Of a stretch of 38,892 bases of DNA, positions 1 through 7,624 are shown piece after piece. Origin of the DNA: Gemmatimonadota bacterium. GTDB taxonomy: Bacteria > Gemmatimonadota > Gemmatimonadetes > Gemmatimonadales > GWC2-71-9. The notes under the pieces were generated by a model, which was not told where the DNA came from, made no database searches, and saw only the letters and a program-made list of their open reading frames with translations. The stretch is from assembly GCA_003251175.1 (NCBI GenBank), contig QKHC01000080.1:1-38892 (forward strand), read 5' to 3'. A program made the position numbers and the translations under genes. The stretch's first letter is position 1. Every line of letters starts with the position of its first letter.

Positions 1-222
1 CCCGCCGACCGCCTGTACGAATTGTTCCAGGCCGCGGGGGCGGAGCCCGGCACGGAGCTGGTGCTCTACTGCACCGTCGGGATGCGCGCCAGCCATCTCT
101 ATTTCGTTGCCCGCTATCTCGGGTACCGCGCGCGTGTGTACCAGGGATCGTGGGCCGACTGGAGCCGGCGCGCCGATCTGCCCATCGCCACGGGGCCCAC
201 CCCCAGAGGAGAGCCACGATGA
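1..222 (+). CDS. Rhodanese-type sulfurtransferase, C-terminal part (5' end outside window)
   Basis: The reading frame is open from base 1 and ends at TGA 220-222. The visible 73 residues are the end of a rhodanese domain. The active-site loop LYCTVGMRAS carries the catalytic Cys expected to form the persulfide, and VYQGSWADWSRR is the usual closing segment in which a conserved Gly-Ser-Trp-x-x-Trp follows the last strand. Rhodaneses move sulfane sulfur from thiosulfate or a similar donor to a thiophilic acceptor. The stop overlaps the next start (ATGA, 219-222), so this is an upstream member of the same operon as the second rhodanese and the YeeE/YedE halves. The N-terminus, and so the number of domains and any signal peptide, cannot be seen. 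Confidence 0.9.
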   Translation, partial: PADRLYELFQAAGAEPGTELVLYCTVGMRASHLYFVARYLGYRARVYQGSWADWSRRADLPIATGPTPRGEPR

Positions 223-1079
223 TCGCGACGTTGCTCGCCGCCCTCACCCTGACCGCGCCGCGCGACACGATGCTCGTCACGCCGGCCTGGCTCGCCGAGC
301 GGCTGGCCGACCCGCAGCTGATCCTGTTTCAGGTCGGCACGCGCGCCGACTACGACTCCGTGCACATCCCCGGGGCCCAATTCCTCGAGCTGCGCACGGT
401 GTCGGCTCCGCGCGACACCGTGCTGCCCCTCGAGCTCCCCGCGCCGGCGGCGCTCGATTCGGTGCTCGAGGCACGCGGCGTGTCGGACGACTCGCGCATC
501 GTGCTGTACTGGGGCAGCAACTGGGTGACGCCGACGACCCGCATCTACCTGACGCTCGTGTGGGCGGGGCTCGGTGATCGCGTCTCGATTCTCGATGGCG
601 GTCTGGCCGCCTGGCGCGAGGCCGGGCACCCGGTGACCGCCGCGGTGCCGGCGGAGCGCGCCCCGGGTGATCTCACCATCAGGCCGCGCGACGACGTCGT
701 GGTGACCGCGTCGTGGGTCGCCGAGCATCGCGCGGATCCCGCGGTCGCGGTCATCGATGCGCGCAATCCGCGCTTCTACACGGGCGAGGACACCAACTAC
801 ACGCGGCCCGGTCACATCGCCGGCGCGATCAGCATCCCCTTCACTTCCGTGGCAGACTCCTCGCTGCACTTCCTGCCGCCGGCCGAGCTCGATGCCTTGT
901 TCGTCGCGGCCGGCGCCACGGCCGACCGGCGGGTGGTAGCCTATTGCCACATCGGCCAGCAGGCCACCGCGGTGTGGTTCGCGGCACGCCTCACCGGCCG
1001 CGAGGCGCGCCTCTACGACGGGTCCTACACCGAGTGGGACCGGCTGACCCAGTACCCCGTCGAGCGGTCGGTGCCATGA
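219..1079 (+). CDS. Two-domain rhodanese (thiosulfate/3-mercaptopyruvate sulfurtransferase-like)
   Basis: This is a 286-aa protein. The start at ATG 219 is chosen because a purine-rich AGAGGAG lies at 205-211 and the codon overlaps the previous stop; the frame is open further upstream, but that part does not look like rhodanese. The first ~12 residues are hydrophobic and could be a short signal peptide. Domain 1 (about 17-140) keeps the fold (VSILDGGLAAWREAG), but its loop reads VLYWGSNW with no Cys, so it should be inactive. Domain 2 (about 160-283) has the loop VAYCHIGQQA with catalytic Cys243 and ends with YDGSYTEWDR. This inactive-N/active-C layout is normal for the thiosulfate:cyanide sulfurtransferase family. 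Location next to YeeE/YedE genes points to thiosulfate or sulfane-sulfur handling. The exact donor is not visible. Confidence 0.92.
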   Translation: MIATLLAALTLTAPRDTMLVTPAWLAERLADPQLILFQVGTRADYDSVHIPGAQFLELRTVSAPRDTVLPLELPAPAALDSVLEARGVSDDSRIVLYWGSNWVTPTTRIYLTLVWAGLGDRVSILDGGLAAWREAGHPVTAAVPAERAPGDLTIRPRDDVVVTASWVAEHRADPAVAVIDARNPRFYTGEDTNYTRPGHIAGAISIPFTSVADSSLHFLPPAELDALFVAAGATADRRVVAYCHIGQQATAVWFAARLTGREARLYDGSYTEWDRLTQYPVERSVP

Positions 1080-1594
1080 GCACGCCACGCCCCTACAGCA
1101 ATCCCTACGTGGCGGGCGTCGGGCTTGGGCTGGTGCTGCTGGCCACCTTCGTGCTCGTCGGCCACGGCATCGGCGTTTCCGGGGCCGCCGCATCGGTGGC
1201 CGCCGCCGCTACGGACGCCGTGTCCCCGGCGCACGCGCGCGACAACCCGTACTTCGCGGCGTACCTGGGCGACGGCTCGCGCAGCCCACTGCACGACTGG
1301 TTCGTGGTCGAGGTCGCCGGGATCCTGATCGGCGGCCTGATCTCGGCCGCGATGGCGCGGCGCGTGCGGCCGGCGGTGGAGCGCGGGCCGCGCGCCACCG
1401 CCCGCAGCCGGCTGGCCTACGCCTTCGCCGGCGGCGCCGTCATGGGCTTCGGCACCCGCCTGGCGCGCGGCTGCACCAGCGGCCTCGCCCTCACCGGTGG
1501 CGCCCTGCTGAGTGTCGGCGCGTGGATCTTCATGATCGCCATCTTCGCCGCCGGCTACGCCGTGGCACCCCTGGTTCGGAGGCAGTGGACATGA
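1076..1594 (+). CDS. YeeE/YedE family protein, first half (sulfur-compound transporter)
   Basis: This 172-aa membrane protein has hydrophobic segments near residues 11-40, 76-93, 115-128 and 138-165. The signature RLARGCTSGLALTGGA (Cys133) is the conserved YeeE/YedE (TsuA-like) motif. In characterised TsuA, conserved cysteines line the thiosulfate path. The start overlaps the upstream stop (ATGA at 1076-1079) and the stop overlaps the next start (1591-1594), so the genes should be translationally coupled. Full-length YeeE proteins have two repeats in one chain. Here each repeat is a separate gene, so a heterodimeric transporter with the next protein is the likely form. The residue 40-75 stretch, rich in Ala and Asp, may be an outside loop. 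The function is inferred from the family and from the rhodanese neighbours. Confidence 0.9.
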   Translation: MSTPRPYSNPYVAGVGLGLVLLATFVLVGHGIGVSGAAASVAAAATDAVSPAHARDNPYFAAYLGDGSRSPLHDWFVVEVAGILIGGLISAAMARRVRPAVERGPRATARSRLAYAFAGGAVMGFGTRLARGCTSGLALTGGALLSVGAWIFMIAIFAAGYAVAPLVRRQWT

Positions 1595-2145
1595 CGGGCC
1601 TCTCCGAGAGCCTGTGGCTCGCGCTGCTGCTCGGCGTCGGCTTCGGCTTCTTCCTCGAGCGCGCAGGGCTGGGCTCGAGCGTCAAGCTCGCGGCGCAGTT
1701 CTACCTCACCGACCTGACCGTCTTCAAGGTGATGTTCACCGCCATCGTCACGGCATTGGTAGGTCTCGGTGCCCTGTCGGCCGTCGGCCTCGTGGACCTG
1801 GCCCGCATCGAGCTGCCACGCACGTTCGTCCTGCCCCAGCTCGTCGGCGGCCTGGTGTTCGGCGTGGGCTTCGTGGTCGGGGGCTACTGCCCCGGCACCG
1901 GCTGCGTCGGCCTGTCATCGGGACGCCTCGACGCCGTCGCCGTGGTGGTGGGGATGCTCGTCGGGGCCTTCGCCTTCGCCGAGGTTTACCCGCTGCTCGC
2001 GAAGTTCTACGTCACCACGCCGCTCGGCGCCATCACGCTGCCGGAGCTGGTCGGGATCCCGGGATGGGTCGGTGGCGCCGCCATCGTCGCGATCGCCGGC
2101 GCGGGATTCTGGCTGGCGGAGAACATCGAGCGGCGCCACGCCTGA
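1591..2145 (+). CDS. YeeE/YedE family protein, second half (sulfur-compound transporter)
   Basis: This 184-aa, very hydrophobic protein has about five membrane segments (about residues 6-22, 45-70, 81-98, 114-135 and 158-175). It carries the second-repeat signature VVGGYCPGTGCVGLSSGR, with Cys100 and Cys105. The N-terminal GFGFFLERAGLGSS segment is typical of the family. The gene starts inside the stop region of the preceding half (ATGA overlap), which fixes the start. It is the last gene of the sulfur operon; 111 bases without an obvious hairpin separate it from the next gene. Together with the preceding protein it probably imports thiosulfate or a related sulfane-sulfur ion that the rhodaneses then use. 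Confidence 0.9.
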   Translation: MTGLSESLWLALLLGVGFGFFLERAGLGSSVKLAAQFYLTDLTVFKVMFTAIVTALVGLGALSAVGLVDLARIELPRTFVLPQLVGGLVFGVGFVVGGYCPGTGCVGLSSGRLDAVAVVVGMLVGAFAFAEVYPLLAKFYVTTPLGAITLPELVGIPGWVGGAAIVAIAGAGFWLAENIERRHA

Positions 2146-2256
2146 AGAATTGCGGCGGCGGAGCTCGGTCGCGCGGCAACCCGACTACGGGAGGGCCGTT
2201 TGCGCACCGCGCTCCGGCGCGACAGGTTTGCGGTTCCCCGGACCCCTGGAGGTACC

Positions 2257-2790
2257 ATGACACGCGTCGCATGGCTCACGGCGGTGACCGTCCTGAGCGC
2301 TACCGCCTGCCAGAAGCCCGAGACGCCCGCGGAGACGGCGTCCCGCATCGAGCGCGAGTCCGCCGCGGCACGGACGGCCATCGAGGCGCAGAACGCGCGG
2401 TTCGCGCAGTTCATGGCGGCCGGCGAGGCCGACTCGATGGCGTCGATGTACACCGAGGACGCCGACGTGCTCGCACCCAACGCCCCTCCGGTGCGCGGCC
2501 GGGAAGCGATCAGCGGCATGTTCAGCGGCATGGGTGGCACCGGCTCGTTCACGCTCACGCTCACCACCGAGAGCGTCGTCGCCAACGGTCCGCACGCAAT
2601 CGAGAGCGGCCGCTATACGATGACCTTCGCCCCGGGACCCGATTCGCCGCCCGGCATGACGGCGTCCGCCGACACCGGGAAGTACCTGGCCCACTGGCGC
2701 GACGACGATGGACAGTGGCGCATGGCGCACGACATGTGGAGCAGCAACCTGCCGCCGCAGCCGGCGCCCGAGCCGGGACCGGACACCTGA
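2257..2790 (+). CDS. DUF4440/SnoaL-like (NTF2-fold) putative lipoprotein
   Basis: This is a 177-aa protein. The start at ATG 2257 is preceded by TGGAGGT at 2247-2253. The N-terminus MTRVAWLTAVTVLSATAC is a signal peptide ending in a Cys, compatible with a weak lipobox. Residues about 35-165 form an NTF2-like domain of the DUF4440/SnoaL type: a long helix (IEAQNARFAQFMAAGEADSM), then MYTEDADVLAPNAPPVRGRE, then strands ending in DGQWRMAHDMWSS. Such domains bind small hydrophobic ligands or act as non-catalytic modules; no substrate can be inferred. The C-terminus is a Pro-rich tail. It is transcribed in the same direction as the patatin gene that starts 15 bases after its stop, so the two may share a message. 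Confidence 0.85.
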   Translation: MTRVAWLTAVTVLSATACQKPETPAETASRIERESAAARTAIEAQNARFAQFMAAGEADSMASMYTEDADVLAPNAPPVRGREAISGMFSGMGGTGSFTLTLTTESVVANGPHAIESGRYTMTFAPGPDSPPGMTASADTGKYLAHWRDDDGQWRMAHDMWSSNLPPQPAPEPGPDT

Positions 2791-2805
2791 GGCCAGCCCT
2801 GGGCA

Positions 2806-3954
2806 GTGGGTGACGCGCCGGGCGCCAGCCCACTCGCCCTGGTCCTGTCCGGCGGCGGCGCGCGCGCCGCCTACCAGGTCGGCGTGCTGGCGGCGCTGGC
2901 CGAGCGGGTGCCGGCGCTCACCCCTCCCATCATCACCGGGGTCTCGGCCGGTGCCATCAACGCGATGTACCTGGCGGCGCGCGCGGGCCCCTTCGCCGCA
3001 GCGGTGAGCCAGCTGGCCGACGAGTGGCGCCGGCTCACCGTTGATCGCGTGGTGCGGGTGCGGCCCCTCCAACTGGGGCGGGCGGCCATCGGCGCCCTGC
3101 TCACCGGGCGCCGCGCCAGACCGGCGCGGCAGCGGGGCCTGCTGGATACGGCACCCCTGCGACGGTTCCTCACGGCCGCGATCGAGCCACGGGGCATCGA
3201 CACTAACCTGACCTCTGGCCGGCTGCGCGCCGTGGCGCTCACCGCGACGGCCTACGGTACCGGGCAGACCGTCAGCTTCGTGCAGGCGCCGCCGACGGTG
3301 GCGATGTGGACCCGCGCCCGTCGGGTGGCCCGCCACGCCCGACTGAGCATCGACCACGTCATGGCATCGGCGGCGATCCCGCTGCTCTTTCCGGCGGTGC
3401 GCATCGGTGACGAGTTCTTCGGCGACGGCAGCGTGCGGCTCACGGCCCCGCTCGCCCCCGCCATCCACCTGGGTGCGCGGGCGATTCTCGCCATCGGGCT
3501 GCGACCCGCCGACCCCGACGTCGCCGTCAGCCCGGCCGAGTATCCCAGCGCCGCCGAGTCGCTGGGCCTGGTGCTGCACTCGATCTTCCTCGATGCCCTG
3601 GACGCCGACGCGGAGCGGCTGGAGCGCCTCAACCGCGTTGTCACAGCGCTGCCCCCCGGCACCCCCGTTCCGGAGGACTTGCGTCCGCTCCGCCTGCTGG
3701 TGCTCCGACCGTCGCGCGATCTCGCCGCGCTGGCGAGTGGCCAGCTGCCTCGGCTGCCACGCCTGGTGCGGCTCGTCGTGCAGCGGCTGGGCGGCCAGCG
3801 CATCGGCGCGGCCGGGTTCCTCAGCTACCTGTTGTTCGACCCGGCCTACACGACCCGCCTCATGGAGCTGGGCTACGAAGACGTGGCTCGAGAGTGGCCG
3901 CGGGTGGTGCGTTTCCTGGCGGCGGTGGACCGGAGGGTGCCCGCGGGCGGGTAG
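2806..3954 (+). CDS. Patatin-like phospholipase
   Basis: This 382-aa protein starts at GTG 2806. It has the complete patatin Ser-Asp dyad: oxyanion-hole motif LSGGGARAAYQ (residues 14-24), nucleophile elbow GVSAG (Ser47) and the DG motif EFFGDGSVR (Asp207). Substrates of the family are acyl groups of phospholipids or neutral lipids. There is no signal peptide, so the enzyme is probably cytoplasmic or peripheral on the inner membrane. The region after about residue 290 is a helical extension similar in length to bacterial patatins of the RssA/DUF3336-free type. No clear Shine-Dalgarno precedes the GTG; the closeness of the upstream stop (15 nt) suggests coupling to the DUF4440 gene. Confidence 0.9.
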   Translation: MGDAPGASPLALVLSGGGARAAYQVGVLAALAERVPALTPPIITGVSAGAINAMYLAARAGPFAAAVSQLADEWRRLTVDRVVRVRPLQLGRAAIGALLTGRRARPARQRGLLDTAPLRRFLTAAIEPRGIDTNLTSGRLRAVALTATAYGTGQTVSFVQAPPTVAMWTRARRVARHARLSIDHVMASAAIPLLFPAVRIGDEFFGDGSVRLTAPLAPAIHLGARAILAIGLRPADPDVAVSPAEYPSAAESLGLVLHSIFLDALDADAERLERLNRVVTALPPGTPVPEDLRPLRLLVLRPSRDLAALASGQLPRLPRLVRLVVQRLGGQRIGAAGFLSYLLFDPAYTTRLMELGYEDVAREWPRVVRFLAAVDRRVPAGG

Positions 3955-3970
3955 CGCGGTTCCCCGGCCA

Positions 3971-4007
3971 GCCGGCGGGGGTCGCGGGGTGGCGGCGACT
4001 CGCCGGC
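3971..4007 (+). terminator. Nested hairpin after the patatin gene
   Basis: GCCGGCG (3971-3977) pairs with CGCCGGC (4001-4007), and inside it GTCGC (3981-3985) pairs with GCGAC (3995-3999). It starts 16 bases after the patatin stop and ends just before the TAGAGT box of the next gene. There is no U-run, so it may be only a partial terminator or an RNA-stabilising hairpin. Confidence 0.45.
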
Positions 4008-4012
4008 CCCCA

Positions 4013-4018
4013 TAGAGT
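4013..4018 (+). promoter_or_regulatory. Candidate -10 box (TAGAGT) for a leaderless start
   Basis: TAGAGT is followed by six bases and then the ATG at 4025. There is no Shine-Dalgarno-like sequence between. The spacing would place the transcription start on or next to the A of the ATG. The same arrangement occurs at 17441-17446, 32137-32142, 35211-35216 and 38181-38186. Confidence 0.4.
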
Positions 4019-4024
4019 TGCGCC

Positions 4025-5065
4025 ATGCCCGTCCTCGAGGACCGCCACCAGCGCGCGTCATCGATCATCATTTTGCTGGGCGTCGGGATCGCCGTGGCAC
4101 TGTTCCCGTTCGCCACCGGCCTGCTCGCCATTCCCGTGCTGTACGTGGTGTTCAGTCCCCTGTACCGGCGGCTCGTGACGCACGTCCGACCGACGCTGGC
4201 GGCGAGCCTGGTCGTGACGCTGGGCGTCGTGATCGTGTTCCTGCCGCTGGCCTCCGCCGCGGGATTGATCGTCGCCGAGGCGCAGGACCTCTCCGCCGGG
4301 GTCGCCGGATCGGCCGTGTTTCAGCGCATCAGCGAGCTGCGGCTTGGCGGGTTTGCCGTCGGGGCCGCGCTGGCTGAGGTGGGACGGAGCGTGAGCGAGT
4401 GGGTCGGGCGCAGCGCGTTCACGCTCGCCGGCGCGGCGACCCGGCTCACGCTCAATCTCGTCATCGCGTTCTTCGGCCTGTTCTACATGCTGCAACGCTC
4501 GCGCTCGCTGTGGGACGGGCTCTTGCCATACATCCCCTTCTCCACCGTGAACGCCGAGAAGCTGCGCACCCGCTTCGAAAGCGTCACCATCTCGACGGTC
4601 ATCGGGACCGGGTTGACCGCCGTGGCGCAGGGCACGCTCCTCGGTGTGGGATTCTGGTTCACGGGCCTCGCCAACGGACTGTTCTGGGGGGTGGTGACGG
4701 CGCTCTGCTCGGTGCTGCCGGTGGTGGGATCGGGGCTGGTGTGGGTGCCGGGCGCGGCGGTGCTGCTGGTCGAGGGCAACCAGCAGGCGGCGATCGGGCT
4801 CGTGCTGTGGGGCGGGATCGTCGTATCCAACATCGACAACGTGATCCGGCCGATGGTCTACCGGCGGTGGGCGAACATCCACCCGCTGCTCACGATCGTC
4901 GGCGCGTTCGGCGGCATCCGCTACTTCGGGATGCTCGGCCTGCTGATCGGGCCCCTGGCGCTGTCCTATTTCTTCGAGCTGTTGCGCATGTACCGGCAGG
5001 AGTACATGGCGGGCACGACGAAGTCCACGATCACCACGGAATACCCGACGGCCGCGGGCGAGTGA
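4025..5065 (+). CDS. AI-2E family transporter (TqsA/PerM-like permease)
   Basis: This 346-aa integral membrane protein starts with a cytoplasmic tail, followed by two close hydrophobic segments (about 13-32 and 34-50). It then has the membrane segment around 60-82, a soluble stretch (about 85-130), and a cluster of C-terminal segments including NLVIAFFGLFYMLQRS, GLANGLFWGVVTALCSVLPVVGSG and GLLIGPLALSYFFELLRMY. The PVVGSG and 'NIDNVIRPMV' segments are hallmarks of the AI-2E/UPF0118 family. Members have been linked to autoinducer-2 export, Na+/H+ antiport or solute efflux, so the name does not prove a quorum-sensing role. A TAGAGT box six bases before the ATG and the lack of a Shine-Dalgarno suggest a leaderless message. 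It converges with the thermonuclease fusion gene, with a shared hairpin at the stops. Confidence 0.9.
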   Translation: MPVLEDRHQRASSIIILLGVGIAVALFPFATGLLAIPVLYVVFSPLYRRLVTHVRPTLAASLVVTLGVVIVFLPLASAAGLIVAEAQDLSAGVAGSAVFQRISELRLGGFAVGAALAEVGRSVSEWVGRSAFTLAGAATRLTLNLVIAFFGLFYMLQRSRSLWDGLLPYIPFSTVNAEKLRTRFESVTISTVIGTGLTAVAQGTLLGVGFWFTGLANGLFWGVVTALCSVLPVVGSGLVWVPGAAVLLVEGNQQAAIGLVLWGGIVVSNIDNVIRPMVYRRWANIHPLLTIVGAFGGIRYFGMLGLLIGPLALSYFFELLRMYRQEYMAGTTKSTITTEYPTAAGE

Positions 5066-5092
5066 CTCCGCGGATCTAGCACTCGCCGCGGC
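5051..5092. terminator. Bidirectional hairpin between convergent genes
   Basis: The arms 5051-5064 and 5080-5092 pair over 13 bp with one bulged G; the core is GGCGAGTG/CACTCGCC. The hairpin contains the stop codons of both convergent genes (TGA 5063-5065 on +, TAG 5078-5076 on -), which are only 10 bases apart. There is no T-run on either side. Confidence 0.55.
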
Positions 5093-5990
5093 GATGCCTC
5101 GCCGGCTCACACGCGAACCCGTCCACGGCCCACAATCCCGCCCGATCCTCGCGGGCCGCCCGCTGCGCGCCGCGCAGGTCATCGACGTACTGCACGTTCG
5201 GCGGAATCGTGAGCATCACAGCCCAGCCGCTCCGGACCATGACCCAGTTCACCAGGACGCCCTCGCGCCACGCGTAGGACAGCCTGCGTCCGTAGCGGTC
5301 GCGGGGCTCGACGTCGCCCTCGAGCTGGAGCCGGGTGCCCACCGGCACGAGTGTCTCCAGCGCGTCGCGGGCCTGGTCGCCGAACGGCTGCTGGTCGCCT
5401 TCGGGGCTGTCGATCCCGATGAGCCGCACCCGGCCCAGCCGGGCGCACACCAGTGTGTCGCCGTCCACGATGCGCTCGACGATACAGTTCTCGATGGGCC
5501 GTCGCGGCGCGGCGGGACCACCACCCGACGCCTCGCCGCTCGCCGGCTGGCCCGGCGGGACGAGGGTGCTGGTGTGATCGTGCACGATGCGCCACCCCTC
5601 CCGGCTGCGCCGATAGACCAGCGTCATGACGCCCCGGCTCACGACCGCCCGGCCGGGCGGGCCCAGGGTCCAGCGGTAGGGGAAGAGGGCGAGCGCCGCC
5701 GCCTCGCCCAGCGGAACCACCGTGACCGAATCGCCCGGGATCTCCATGCGAATGACGCGCAGACCGCGGTAGGCATCCGCGTACGCATCGGCCACGGCGT
5801 CCCAGCCGAGCGTGAGATGTCCGTCGCCGGCGGTGGACGCGGTCGCATCGCGCTCGTAGAGTTCCGCCACGGCGCGCGCGTCCCCGCCATTCACGGCCGC
5901 CACGTAGCGCGTCACCTCCGCTCGAATCTCCCCATCGAGCGGCGCCTGCGGCGTGGCGATCGCCGCGCTCACCAGCAGCACCAGGATCAT
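5076..5990 (-). CDS. Secreted DUF4440 (NTF2-like) - thermonuclease fusion protein
   Basis: This 304-aa protein starts at ATG 5990, overlapping the APC permease stop by ATGA. Residues 1-14 (MILVLLVSAAIATP) look like a short signal peptide. Residues about 17-145 are a DUF4440/SnoaL-like domain: EVTRYVAAVNGGDARAVAELYERDA at the start and SREGWRIVHDHTST at the end. After a Gly/Pro/Ala linker (145-165) comes a thermonuclease (SNase) domain, about 167-298. Its catalytic pattern is visible: IVDGDT (Asp176, Asp178), VRLIGIDSPE (Arg189, Asp194, Glu197) and PRDRYGRRLSYAW (the later Arg). SNase enzymes cut single- and double-stranded DNA and RNA with Ca2+. Two Cys (169, 294) flank the nuclease domain and could form a disulfide if exported. 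Why an NTF2-like domain is joined to a nuclease is unknown. Confidence 0.85.
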   Translation of the reverse strand: MILVLLVSAAIATPQAPLDGEIRAEVTRYVAAVNGGDARAVAELYERDATASTAGDGHLTLGWDAVADAYADAYRGLRVIRMEIPGDSVTVVPLGEAAALALFPYRWTLGPPGRAVVSRGVMTLVYRRSREGWRIVHDHTSTLVPPGQPASGEASGGGPAAPRRPIENCIVERIVDGDTLVCARLGRVRLIGIDSPEGDQQPFGDQARDALETLVPVGTRLQLEGDVEPRDRYGRRLSYAWREGVLVNWVMVRSGWAVMLTIPPNVQYVDDLRGAQRAAREDRAGLWAVDGFACEPARHRRGEC

Positions 5991-7333
5991 CGGCCCCGCT
6001 CCCGTCGTCGTGACCAGTACCAATACACCGGAATTCCGGCGCCGATCAGCGCAGCGCCCTTCGCCGCGTTGCCCGGTCCCGCCCGCACGGCGCTCACGAC
6101 CACGAAGGCGGCGACGGCGACGAAGAAGCCGGCGACCAGGCGGTAGGCAGGGACGCGGAAGCCGGGTGCCACCGCCCCGGGACGCTCGCGGGCGCGGTGA
6201 ACGAACACCGTGGCGGCGGCGAGACCGAAGAAGATCCAGTCGCCGAAGACCACGTAGTCGAGCAGCTCGGCGTAGGTCCCCGTGAGCGTCAGCGCGATGG
6301 CCCACCCCGCCTGGATGGCGACGGCGCGAACGGGGGTGCGGTAGCGCGGATGCAGCCGCGCCACCGTCTCGAAGAACAGCCCGTCGGCCGCCATCGCCTG
6401 GAAGACGCGCGGCGTGACCAGCATGACGAGACTGAGAAAGCCGAACGTCGAGGCCGCGATCCCCGCACTGATGATGCGCCGCCCCATCCCACCCCAGGTC
6501 GCCTCGAGCGTATCGGCCGCCGGTGCCGCACTGGCCGCGAGCCCGGCTGCCCCCAGAGCGCGGAGATAGGCCGCATTGGCGAGCACGTACACAGCCACCA
6601 CCATGGCCACACCCAGCACCAGCGCGCGCGGCAGGGTACGCGGGGCATCCACGATCTCTTCGGCGATGAAGTTGGTCTGCTGCCACCCGCCGTAGGTGAA
6701 GAGCACGGGGACGAGGGCGGTCCCGACCGCGGCGCCCACACCCCACCACCCCACCGCCCCCATCCCCACCACGACGGACGGAGACGGACCGGGACCGACA
6801 GGGACGGACGGCGTCAGCAGCACACCCGCGATGATCACCAGCGCGAGCGCGGCGAGCTTGAGGAGCGTGAAGACGTTCTGCGTGTACGCGGCGGGCCGCA
6901 CCCCGACGATGTTGAGCGCCGCCAGCACGGCGATCGCGCCCACCGCAAGCGGCCGCTCGGCACCGGCGGGAAGACCGGCGAGGGGGATGACGTAGCGCGC
7001 GAAGGTGACCGCGACGGCCGCCGTGGCACCGGTCGCGATCACCAGCAGCAGCGCCCATCCATAAAGGAAAGCCGGGAGCGCTCCGAACGCCTCGCGCAGG
7101 TACACATACCCGCCGCCCGCGCGCGGCAGGCGCGCGCCCAGCTCGGCGAAGCAGAAGGCGCCCGCCAGCGCCACCAGGCCGCCCAGCACCCACACCGCGA
7201 GCGTCATGCCGCCCGATCCCACGCGCTCCGCCACCACGCTGGGGCTCACGAAGATGCCGGCGCCGATGATGCCGCCGACGACGGAGAAGGTGGCGGAGAA
7301 GAGACGGAGCGAGCGGCGGTAGGGGATCGTCAC
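5987..7333 (-). CDS. APC superfamily amino acid permease
   Basis: This 448-aa protein starts at GTG and has about 12 hydrophobic segments. The first helix has the family's helix-breaking motif VVGGIIGAGIFVSP, followed by the conserved loop FAELGARLPRAGGGYVYLREAFG between helices 2 and 3. These are diagnostic for APC transporters, closest in style to the L-amino-acid (LAT/YfnA/CAT) branch. It should import or exchange amino acids across the inner membrane; the substrate cannot be read from sequence alone. A Gly/Pro/Ser loop coded by a repetitive GGGACGGACGG-type stretch (about 6772-6806) is an unusual insertion between helices. It precedes and overlaps the thermonuclease fusion gene. Confidence 0.92.
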   Translation of the reverse strand: MTIPYRRSLRLFSATFSVVGGIIGAGIFVSPSVVAERVGSGGMTLAVWVLGGLVALAGAFCFAELGARLPRAGGGYVYLREAFGALPAFLYGWALLLVIATGATAAVAVTFARYVIPLAGLPAGAERPLAVGAIAVLAALNIVGVRPAAYTQNVFTLLKLAALALVIIAGVLLTPSVPVGPGPSPSVVVGMGAVGWWGVGAAVGTALVPVLFTYGGWQQTNFIAEEIVDAPRTLPRALVLGVAMVVAVYVLANAAYLRALGAAGLAASAAPAADTLEATWGGMGRRIISAGIAASTFGFLSLVMLVTPRVFQAMAADGLFFETVARLHPRYRTPVRAVAIQAGWAIALTLTGTYAELLDYVVFGDWIFFGLAAATVFVHRARERPGAVAPGFRVPAYRLVAGFFVAVAAFVVVSAVRAGPGNAAKGAALIGAGIPVYWYWSRRRERGR

Positions 7334-7352
7334 TGCAGGGGGCCACCACCGC

Positions 7353-7619
7353 CCGAGGATCCTCTTCGATCAGCTCGCGCGAGCCGCCCTGTCGGTCGAG
7401 CTGAACATCGTCGAGGGTTACGCCTTGGGCACTCGGGCCCAATTCCGGCGTCACCTCCGGATCGCGCTCGGATCGGCCCCCGAGGCCCAATGCGCGATCG
7501 AACTGGCACGCTCACTCGGGTGGCTTTCCGCCGATGCCGCCCCTCAACTCGAAGGCCTGGTGGACGAAGTACTCGCGTGTCTCCACGGGTTGTTGAAGCA
7601 GGTTGGGCCCAGTCGTTGA
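7353..7619 (+). pseudogene. Remnant of a four-helix-bundle (S23/IVS-type) protein gene
   Basis: The frame from 7353 to TGA 7617-7619 encodes a clear C-terminal two-thirds of a TIGR02436-type four-helix-bundle protein. It shows a QLARAALSVELNIVEGYA segment, then AQFRRHLRIALGSAPEAQCAIELARSLGWL and a last helix EGLVDEVLACLHGLLK. Intact members are about 115-125 aa and begin with a helix containing a Lxv(W/Y)xxA motif. Here there is an in-frame stop at 7320-7322, no ATG/GTG/TTG before TTG 7425, and the missing first helix would lie over the start of the APC permease. The function of the family is unclear; members occur in 23S rRNA intervening sequences and as scattered single genes. I read it as a 5'-deleted remnant, although translation from TTG 7425 (64 aa) cannot be excluded. 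Confidence 0.65.
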
Positions 7620-7624
7620 ATTCG

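Noticed and set aside
2185-4131. 648-codon minus-strand frame opposite the DUF4440, patatin and AI-2E genes
   Set aside because: It crosses three well-supported plus-strand genes, and its sequence has only the Arg/His/Gly-rich character of antisense translation.
4025-5065. Quorum-sensing autoinducer-2 exporter
   Set aside because: The family name alone does not support it; no luxS or other AI-2 genes are present, and members have varied substrates.
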